A stretch of DNA of 64,000 nt from Brevibacillus antibioticus (lineage in GTDB: Bacteria; Bacillota; Bacilli; Brevibacillales; Brevibacillaceae), in contig NZ_SZNK01000001.1 of NCBI RefSeq assembly GCF_005217615.1, positions 825,501-889,500 of the forward strand. Direction: 5' to 3'. Positions 57,504-64,000 of the stretch are shown here, piece after piece. The notes under the pieces are model-generated. The model made no database searches, was not told the DNA's origin, and was given only the letters and a program-made list of their open reading frames with translations. The translations under genes were made by a program, and so were the position numbers. Every line of letters begins with the position of its first letter. Within the stretch, counting starts at the first letter, position 1.

Positions 57504-58145
57504 ATGCGGATCGATCAGCATATATTGCAAGCTTTTTTACAGGAAGTTCAAGTGGAGAGTCTGTCGCCAGATGATCCAGTCGTCGTACACCACACGCCAT
57601 ACCCGTGGGAGCTGGTCGGTACCGGCAATTATGCTGCCGTATTTGCCCACCCGGACTATCCGAAGGTAGTGATCAAGCTGTACGCACCTGGAAGACCAGG
57701 GGCCGAACAGGAAATCGAAGTCTACCGCAAGCTAGGGGAGACTCGTTCCTTCCCCGTCTGTTATGATTATGGAGAAGGATACTTGGTCATTACGCGGATG
57801 AACGGCATCCCCCTGTTTGACTGTGTCCGCTTTGGTATTCCGATTCCTCCGCAGGTGATTGAAGACGTGGAGGAAGCGCTAGAAGAGGCCCGCAGGAAGG
57901 GTTTGTTTCCGCATGATGTCCACGGGAAAAACGTATTAATGGATCAGGGACGAGGTTATCTGATTGACGTATCGGATTACTATGTCAATGATACAGATAC
58001 GAAATGGCGTGATTTACGAAAGGCGTATTACAAGGTGTATCTGCCATTTATCAAGGATCGTGGATGGAAAATTCCATTGTGGATGCTGGAAGCCGTACGC
58101 AAAGGCTATCGATTATGCAAAAAAGGAAAGCGCTTGTTCACGTAG
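57504..58145 (+). CDS. Small serine/threonine-kinase-like protein
   Basis: 213-residue protein-kinase-like fold. Gly-rich start LVGTGNYAAVFAH, Lys in VVIKLYAPG, Glu in AEQEIEVYRKLG, hinge-like LVITRMNGIPL, catalytic loop PHDVHGKNVL and a DFG-equivalent LIDVSDY. Similar to the YrzF-type atypical kinases of Bacillales. The catalytic Asp and Asn are present, so activity is plausible; substrate unknown. ATG at 57504 has GAGAGATGATGAG upstream, a modest site. Cytoplasmic. Confidence 0.75.
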   Translation: MRIDQHILQAFLQEVQVESLSPDDPVVVHHTPYPWELVGTGNYAAVFAHPDYPKVVIKLYAPGRPGAEQEIEVYRKLGETRSFPVCYDYGEGYLVITRMNGIPLFDCVRFGIPIPPQVIEDVEEALEEARRKGLFPHDVHGKNVLMDQGRGYLIDVSDYYVNDTDTKWRDLRKAYYKVYLPFIKDRGWKIPLWMLEAVRKGYRLCKKGKRLFT

Positions 58146-58222
58146 GCTGTCTCTGGTAAAATGATCATTTGACATTGTGTTTGTACAGTTGCTGGTCGAA
58201 GCAGAATAAGGAGGACATTCCA

Positions 58223-58672
58223 TTGTTGTACTATCTCATTGCGGCAGTAATTATTGCGCTTGATCAGTTTACAAAGTTTTTGGTTGTGAAGTATATGGAA
58301 CTAGGAGAATCCATTCCTTTGATCGCGGACGTATTTCATCTAACTTCCCATCGAAACATGGGAGCGGCGTTTGGCATTCTGCAAAATCAACGCTGGTTTT
58401 TTATTGTCATTACCACGGTCGTTGTGATTGGGATTGTCATTTCTTTGATTCGCTTGGGAAAAAAACAACCTCGTGCATCGTTGGCGCTGTCATTGGTCTT
58501 GGGTGGAGCCGTCGGGAATTTCATTGATCGTGCGATGTCGGGTCAGGTCGTAGATTTTCTCAATTTTACGTTGATTAACTTCCCGATCTTTAACGTGGCT
58601 GATATGGCCATCACGATTGGTGTGGGGATTTTGCTTCTCGATGTTTTTCTGGATGGGAAGAAAAACCGATAG
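58223..58672 (+). CDS. lspA: Lipoprotein signal peptidase
   Basis: Membrane aspartic peptidase (signal peptidase II) that cleaves prolipoproteins after lipidation. 149 residues, four membrane segments, catalytic Asp102 in NFIDRA and Asp127 in FNVADMAI, and the conserved SHRNMGAAFGIL. TTG 58223 lies 8 bases after AAGGAGG; a frame from ATG 58169 lacks a site and would add a non-family extension. Marks the return to B. subtilis-like order. Would process the DUF4247 lipoprotein. Confidence 0.95.
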   Translation: MLYYLIAAVIIALDQFTKFLVVKYMELGESIPLIADVFHLTSHRNMGAAFGILQNQRWFFIVITTVVVIGIVISLIRLGKKQPRASLALSLVLGGAVGNFIDRAMSGQVVDFLNFTLINFPIFNVADMAITIGVGILLLDVFLDGKKNR

Positions 58673-58717
58673 TCATGAGAATAATAGTAGGAAAGCTCGG
58701 ATAGGTGGAGAACATAC

Positions 58718-59647
58718 ATGAATGACACGCAAATGTTTGAACGATACGATTGGACGGTAGAGCCAGCGGATACAAGCGAGCGAATTGATAAGTTTATCAC
58801 GCTGCAAAATGAAGATTGGTCCCGTTCACAGGTGCAGGCTTGGGTGAAGGAAGGTCGTGTTACTGTAAATGGTGAACCGATCAAAAACAACTACAAGCTG
58901 CAGGTAGAGGACGAAGTGACCCTCCGTGTTCCGCCGCCAAAAGAAATGGCGATCCAGCCAGAGGAGATGTCCTTGGATATTGTATACGAGGATAGCGATG
59001 TCGTGGTCGTGAATAAGCCACGTGGTCTCGTCGTGCATCCTGCTCCTGGTCATTACAGCGGGACTCTCGTCAATGGACTTTTGGCACACTGCAAGGATTT
59101 GTCCGGAATCAATGGCGTTTTGCGTCCAGGAATTGTCCACCGGATTGACAAGGATACATCCGGCCTGTTGATGGTAGCCAAAAACGACAAGGCACACATG
59201 GGATTGGCTGAACAATTGAAAGCACATACGGTCAGTCGGAAGTATGTTGCGATTGTACATGGTGTCATCCCACATGAAATGGGAACGATTGAAGCACCAA
59301 TCGGGCGCGATCCGAAAAATCGCCAGCAAATGGCGGTCGTTTTTGAAAACAGCAAGCCGGCTGTTACGCATTTTATCGTGCTGGAGCGCTTCAAAGAGTA
59401 CACGTTGGTGGAACTGAAGCTCGAAACAGGACGTACTCATCAGATTCGTGTACACATGAAGTACATCGGCTATCCCCTGGCGGGCGACCCGAAATACGGT
59501 CCGAAAAATACATTGGAGCTCGATGGACAAGCTCTGCACGCGAAAACATTGGGCTTCATCCATCCCCGTACAGGAGAGCAGCTCGAATTCGAAGCGCCAA
59601 TGCCGAAGGAAATGCTTGACGTCATCGAGTTTCTCAAACAAGCGTAA
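58718..59647 (+). CDS. rluD: 23S rRNA pseudouridine synthase RluD
   Basis: 309 residues: N-terminal S4 domain (ERIDKFITLQNEDWSRSQVQAW) and the RluA-type catalytic domain with Asp144 in HRIDKDTSGLL and LETGRTHQIRVH. Expected to modify helix 69 of 23S rRNA. Called ylyB in B. subtilis, where it also follows lspA. Confidence 0.93.
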   Translation: MNDTQMFERYDWTVEPADTSERIDKFITLQNEDWSRSQVQAWVKEGRVTVNGEPIKNNYKLQVEDEVTLRVPPPKEMAIQPEEMSLDIVYEDSDVVVVNKPRGLVVHPAPGHYSGTLVNGLLAHCKDLSGINGVLRPGIVHRIDKDTSGLLMVAKNDKAHMGLAEQLKAHTVSRKYVAIVHGVIPHEMGTIEAPIGRDPKNRQQMAVVFENSKPAVTHFIVLERFKEYTLVELKLETGRTHQIRVHMKYIGYPLAGDPKYGPKNTLELDGQALHAKTLGFIHPRTGEQLEFEAPMPKEMLDVIEFLKQA

Positions 59648-59666
59648 GAGAACAGGAGGAATAGCC

Positions 59667-60068
59667 GTGCTAAAAAGATTAGCGCATGTGACGATGTACG
59701 TTCACGACTGTGAAGATGCATTGCGGTTTTACACGGAAAAACTCGGTTTTGAAAAACGCATGGATTCTCGTATGGATGATGGTTCTCGTTGGCTCACCGT
59801 CGGTCTTCCTGGGCAGCAGATAGAGATTGTATTGCATGACCCTACCCATTGGCATCGGGAAGAGGTTGCGCAGGAAATGCTTCGTCAGGTCGGCAAAAAT
59901 CCAATGTGGGTTTGGGAGACGGATGATTTTGGGTCCACATACGAAGCACTACGTCAACGCGGCGTGAAGTTTGTGAGTGAACCAAACGAAATGATGTATG
60001 GCATGGAGGCTGTTTTCGAGGATCTGTATGGCAATCGTTTTTTGTTGTTGCAGCCAGTCATCCTATGA
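59667..60068 (+). CDS. VOC (glyoxalase/bleomycin resistance) family protein
   Basis: 133 residues with two beta-alpha-beta-beta-beta repeats: LKRLAHVTMYVHDCEDALRFYTEKLGF and, in the second half, FGSTYEALRQRGVKF...AVFEDLYGNRFLLLQP. Metal ligands of the dioxygenase/glyoxalase type (His in HVTMYV, Glu near the end of the first repeat) appear present. Substrate unknown. GTG start after AGGAGGAATAGCC. Not part of the B. subtilis order between rluD and pyrR. Confidence 0.82.
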   Translation: MLKRLAHVTMYVHDCEDALRFYTEKLGFEKRMDSRMDDGSRWLTVGLPGQQIEIVLHDPTHWHREEVAQEMLRQVGKNPMWVWETDDFGSTYEALRQRGVKFVSEPNEMMYGMEAVFEDLYGNRFLLLQPVIL

Positions 60069-60094
60069 CACTTACATAATGGCAGTTGGATTGG

Positions 60095-60138
60095 AAAACG
60101 CTAGTAGAGAGCTTATTACTTTCTTCTGGCGTTTTTTT
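60095..60138 (+). terminator. Terminator after VOC gene
   Basis: AAAACGCTAGTAGAGAG pairs imperfectly with CTTTCTTCTGGCGTTTT, followed by TTT. Confidence 0.65.
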
Positions 60139-60171
60139 ATCATTCAATAAGAGTGTAAGGAGTGAATCCCT

Positions 60172-61527
60172 GTGAACGGAAAATGGGGGAAACTGATCTG
60201 TCTTTTTGTCCTTTTGGTTGTACTTGTCACAGCAAACAGTGAAGCAAAGGTGGCAGCCCAAAGCCAAGGGCCAGAGCGTGTGAACAAGGAAATAAGTGTT
60301 CCGGCAAAAATGGCATTTACGAGTAACCAACATTTGTTTTTGGTAGACGGACGGGATGCAACGGGAAAGATAAAGCAAATCACCAAGGATGGCTATGCGC
60401 AGATCGTGGGCTGGTCGCCAGATGGCAAGTGGCTCCTGTTCGTGAAATACAAAGGCAATGACAATTACTCGACACCAGGCTACGTGTGGATCGTCACAGC
60501 TGACGGTAGCAAAGCTGTGCAGGTAGACGAGCGAGCGGTTTTTGAAATGCCGAAATGGTCCCCGAAAGCGAACAAGCTAGCGTACACCGTGAATATCGGC
60601 AGTAATGAAGCGCCGAGGCCATTGCTGATTGTAAAAGACGTCCATGAGCAAGGAGAATTCGCTTTGCAAAGTACAACGAAGGCTGATTTCGCAGATTTTG
60701 CCTGGATGCCGGATGGGAAAAACATGCTTGTCTCGCTTCCTGCCGAAAAAAATAAGCCGATGACGCTGGCCTTGCACACGCTTGCAGGTAAACCGTTGGC
60801 TACCTACCCGATTGCAGAACCGCCAAAAGTGGAGGAAGGTATCTACCCTTGGGCAGCGATAGGATTAAAAGTATCTCCGGATGGGAAGGCTGTGGCCTAC
60901 TTTGTCCGATATAACTCAGGCTCCTTGTCTGCTGATGGCGTACCTATTCAATGGTTTGATTTGACACAGCCTGCCAAAAAGCCAATTGTGCTCGGTACAG
61001 GATTGGCTTATCCTGATTGGCTTGCCTGGACACCAAATAGCGAACAGCTCGCTTTTGTTGATGGCACTGACCGGATCGCCACGAACAACAAACAGTTGAA
61101 GCTGGCAGATCGAACAGGACAGGTCAAAACAGTCAGTCCTGGTCCAGTGGCGGTAGACACTTATCCGGTATGGATTCCAAAAGCTCCGTACAGTCTTCTT
61201 TTCACCCGAGGATTGGCTACGGCGTATTCATACGACCCAAAGAAGGTCATGGTACCAGAACAAGGCATCTGGCGGCTGTCCGCAGATGGAGCTGAGCAGC
61301 AGGTGACAAAAGGGGAAGCGAATACAGCGGACTACTATCCTACGCCGTCTCTAGATGGGAAACAGCTCCTTTTCTTGCGTTTGGATCGAGCGGAGCATGG
61401 CTCCCTGTTTATCCAAGGAATTGGCGAGGATGCGGACAAACAAGTCGAGCTGATCAAAGACATTACCGGGGACATTGGTTATTATGCGAACTACTTGCCA
61501 CCGTGGGTCAGCGTCTATTGGGAATAG
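60172..61527 (+). CDS. Secreted TolB-like beta-propeller protein
   Basis: 451 residues with an N-terminal signal peptide (about 1-30, LICLFVLLVVLVTANSEAKVAAQ) and repeated PD40/WD40-like strands: GWSPDGKWLLFV, KWSPKANKLAYT, AWMPDGKNMLVS, KVSPDGKAVAYF, AWTPNSEQLAFV, TPSLDGKQLLFL. About six blades can be counted. Extracytoplasmic, function unknown; the family usually acts as a binding scaffold. GTG after AAGGAGTGAATCCCT. Confidence 0.78.
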   Translation: MNGKWGKLICLFVLLVVLVTANSEAKVAAQSQGPERVNKEISVPAKMAFTSNQHLFLVDGRDATGKIKQITKDGYAQIVGWSPDGKWLLFVKYKGNDNYSTPGYVWIVTADGSKAVQVDERAVFEMPKWSPKANKLAYTVNIGSNEAPRPLLIVKDVHEQGEFALQSTTKADFADFAWMPDGKNMLVSLPAEKNKPMTLALHTLAGKPLATYPIAEPPKVEEGIYPWAAIGLKVSPDGKAVAYFVRYNSGSLSADGVPIQWFDLTQPAKKPIVLGTGLAYPDWLAWTPNSEQLAFVDGTDRIATNNKQLKLADRTGQVKTVSPGPVAVDTYPVWIPKAPYSLLFTRGLATAYSYDPKKVMVPEQGIWRLSADGAEQQVTKGEANTADYYPTPSLDGKQLLFLRLDRAEHGSLFIQGIGEDADKQVELIKDITGDIGYYANYLPPWVSVYWE

Positions 61528-61547
61528 TTAGACTTTTCCGGGCTGCA

Positions 61548-61576
61548 TTGACACCCGTCCAGAATCGTGACATAAT
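61548..61576 (+). promoter_or_regulatory. SigA-type promoter of the pyr operon
   Basis: TTGACA at 61548-61553, 17 bp, CATAAT at 61571-61576, just before the first PyrR leader. Confidence 0.75.
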
Positions 61577-61594
61577 TCTACATGACGAATGGAA

Positions 61595-62291
<697 letters not shown>

Positions 62292-62303
62292 AAAGAATAG
62301 ATT

Positions 62304-62401
62304 CCTCTTTAAAAACGATCCTGTGAGGTCGGCAAGAGGCAAGATACTTCCCATGACTATGGCGAAGCTAGCCTCTTTGTGTCCGCACAAAGAGGCTTTT
62401 T
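62304..62401 (+). promoter_or_regulatory. PyrR-dependent attenuator 2 (before pyrP)
   Basis: Binding hairpin 62304-62339, CCTCTT/AAGAGG closing a loop with GATCCTGTGAGGTC; terminator GCCTCTTTGTG/CACAAAGAGGC then TTTTT at 62371-62401. Confidence 0.9.
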
Positions 62402-62462
62402 GTATAAAAATTTGTATAAAAGAAGTTTTGAATGAATGAAACAACACAGGGGGCATACAGGC

Positions 62463-63821
62463 ATGAGCCAGAAAAATTACATCGATGTAGACGAAACACC
62501 ACATATTTCGCGATTGCTGCCACTTAGTATTCAACACTTGTTCGCGATGTTCGGCTCGACTGTATTGGTACCGATCTTAACGGGGTTGGATGTTGCAACG
62601 GCCCTCATGGCAAGTGGGATTGGAACCCTTTTGTTCCTATGGATCACCAAAGGAAAGCTGCCGAACTACCTCGGTTCTTCCTTCGCTTTTATCGGTCCGA
62701 TTATCGTCGTGAGTCAATCACATGGAGTAGGGACCGCGCTCTTGGGTTGCTTCCTTTCCGGGATTGTGTACATCATCGTCGCCGGTATCGTGAAGAAGGC
62801 AGGGGTCAAATGGCTCGATCGGGTACTGCCACCAGTTGTCATCGCCTCTGTCATCGTCGTGATCGGTCTGAGCCTGGCTGGCGTAGCAGTAGACATGGCA
62901 ACGAAAGTCACTGTAGATGGTCAACCACAAATGTCACTGACTTCGATTGAAATCTCGCTCGTTACGGTGGTTATAACAGTACTTGCAGCGGTCATGCTGC
63001 GTGGATTCCTTGGTCTCATCCCCATCTTGATCGGTATGGTTTCTGGTTATGTATACACGCTGCTGCGTCACCCTGATTTGATTAACTTTCAAAAAGTAGT
63101 AGAAGCAGACTGGTTCATCACGCCACAAAAAATGTTTACGGAGCACTTCAAATTTACCGAAGTCATGAGTGCGATTGGTGACGGCTCTGCATGGATCGCA
63201 GCACTGGTCATCGCGCCAGTCGCTTTCGTCACGCTGGCAGAGCATTTGGGTCACTTGCTGGTAACGAGCAAGGTCATGGATCGCGATCTGATGAAAAATC
63301 CGGGTCTGCACCGCAGCTTGCTCGGAGACGGGGTGGCGACCTCACTGGCAGCCATTATCGGAGGTCCGCCAGCAACGACGTATGGAGAAAATATTGGTGT
63401 CCTTGCAATGACGAAGGTATACAGCCGAGTGGTCATCGGTCTGGCTGCTGTACTGGCAATCATGTTCGCCTTCGCTGGTAAGGTTAGCGCCATTTTAATG
63501 ACGATTCCAACGCCGGTATTGGGCGGTGTCTCCATCATCCTGTTCGGTATCATCGCGGCACAAGGCTTGCGGATGTACGTCGAGCACAAAGTGAATTTTG
63601 CAGACAAGCGTAACATGATTCTCGCAGCGGTCATCCTCGTCACGGGAATCGGCGGATACAAAATCAGTTTTGCAGGTACAGGTATCGCTTTCCTGAACGA
63701 TCTGACCATCGATAATATCGCACTCTCTACCTTCCTGGGAATCATTCTGCACCTGATCCTTCCAGGAAAAGAGTCCGCGATGGGAGAAGCCCACCTTGAA
63801 GAACAAAAACAAATAGACTAG
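62463..63821 (+). CDS. pyrP: Uracil permease
   Basis: 452-residue NCS2/UraA-family uracil:proton symporter with about 14 membrane segments; QHLFAMFGSTVLVPILTGL, the LAEHLGHLLVTSK segment and GGPPATTYGENIGVLAMTKVYSR are diagnostic. Start ATG 62463 lies 9 bases after AGGGGG; ATG 62436, nine codons earlier, has no site. Expressed only when PyrR attenuation is relieved. Confidence 0.95.
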   Translation: MSQKNYIDVDETPHISRLLPLSIQHLFAMFGSTVLVPILTGLDVATALMASGIGTLLFLWITKGKLPNYLGSSFAFIGPIIVVSQSHGVGTALLGCFLSGIVYIIVAGIVKKAGVKWLDRVLPPVVIASVIVVIGLSLAGVAVDMATKVTVDGQPQMSLTSIEISLVTVVITVLAAVMLRGFLGLIPILIGMVSGYVYTLLRHPDLINFQKVVEADWFITPQKMFTEHFKFTEVMSAIGDGSAWIAALVIAPVAFVTLAEHLGHLLVTSKVMDRDLMKNPGLHRSLLGDGVATSLAAIIGGPPATTYGENIGVLAMTKVYSRVVIGLAAVLAIMFAFAGKVSAILMTIPTPVLGGVSIILFGIIAAQGLRMYVEHKVNFADKRNMILAAVILVTGIGGYKISFAGTGIAFLNDLTIDNIALSTFLGIILHLILPGKESAMGEAHLEEQKQID

Positions 63822-63832
63822 ACGTTCCCAAT

Positions 63833-63957
63833 CCTTTAAATCCAGTCCAGAGAGGCTGGCAAGGCAAAGAACGCTGTTTTGGTTGCCCGAAAAAGGCACT
63901 CAACCAGCTTCTTGTCTCGCTTGCCTCCAGATGCAAAGCGATGCCAAGAAGCTTTTT
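63833..63957 (+). promoter_or_regulatory. PyrR-dependent attenuator 3 (before the gene beyond the edge)
   Basis: PyrR hairpin 63833-63864 nearly identical to leader 1 (AATCCAGTCCAGAGAGGCTG core) and terminator AGCTTCTTG.../...CAAGAAGCT with TTTTT at 63906-63957. By operon order the next gene should be pyrB. Confidence 0.88.
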
Positions 63958-63962
63958 CTTTG

Positions 63963-63986
63963 TGAAAAACGTCTCGACGTTTTTCA
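63963..63986. repeat. Palindrome with 11-bp arms, copy 2
   Basis: TGAAAAACGTC, 2-base centre, GACGTTTTTCA, six bases after the T-run of the third pyr attenuator. Same arms as the copy at 20793. Confidence 0.8.
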
Positions 63987-64000
63987 TAAAACAGGATTTG

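Overview
The window reads as one chromosomal segment of an endospore-forming Gram-positive bacterium of the Bacillales, most likely Brevibacillus or a close Paenibacillaceae relative. This is inferred from gene order, spore genes (spoVE, spoIIGA-sigE-sigG, gerP, sqhC), strong AGGAGG-type ribosome sites with frequent TTG/GTG starts, and a rifampicin phosphotransferase of the Bacillales type. No rRNA, tRNA, CRISPR array or complete insertion sequence was seen.

Positions 1-20740 hold the division and cell wall (dcw) cluster and the genes that follow it, nearly in Bacillus subtilis order: murD (3' part), spoVE, murG, murB, murA, divIB, ylxW, ylxX, sbp, ftsA, ftsZ, spoIIGA, sigE, sigG, ylmC, pgeF(ylmD), ylmE, sepF, ylmG, ylmH, divIVA, then an isoleucine T-box and ileS. 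These make peptidoglycan precursors, build the Z-ring and its membrane anchors, and turn on mother-cell and forespore transcription. ylyA follows ileS.

In B. subtilis lspA-rluD-pyrR-pyrP come next. Here they resume only at 58.2 kb, so about 36 kb separates ylyA from lspA. This block contains: an enolase-superfamily enzyme and MFS transporter (21.7-24.2 kb); a Nudix hydrolase with a flavoprotein (minus strand, 24.3-25.7 kb); an LCP protein and Hsp20 (26-28 kb); rifampicin phosphotransferase (28.2-30.8 kb); the gerPA-F operon with a divergent gerPD-like paralogue and paired SigK-like promoters (30.9-33.2 kb); sporulenol/squalene-hopene cyclase divergent from a DUF2515 gene (33.2-36.3 kb); topoisomerase III (36.4-38.6 kb); a mosaic patch with a very GC-rich acetyltransferase, a nucleotidyltransferase and a duplicated topB tail (38.6-41 kb); a PspA-DUF350-DUF4178-DUF4247 envelope-stress module (41-43.5 kb); a secreted M9 collagenase (43.6-46.5 kb); and an alpha-glucan gene set (DUF4912, GH57-GT4 fusion, sugar nucleotidyltransferase with a dead mutase domain, GH15, phosphohexomutase; 46.7-56.2 kb). 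The block ends in two tandem 498-bp units made of long inverted repeats (56.3-57.3 kb) and a small kinase-like gene.

From 58.2 kb conserved order returns: lspA, rluD, a VOC protein, a secreted beta-propeller protein, then pyrR and pyrP. Three PyrR-type attenuators precede pyrR, pyrP and the gene beyond the right edge (expected pyrB).

The least explained items are the 498-bp double-palindrome repeats, the topB-tail/acetyltransferase mosaic, the unlisted 54-codon frame in front of the DUF4912 gene, the pseudo-mutase fusion, and an 11-bp-arm palindrome found after two terminators.
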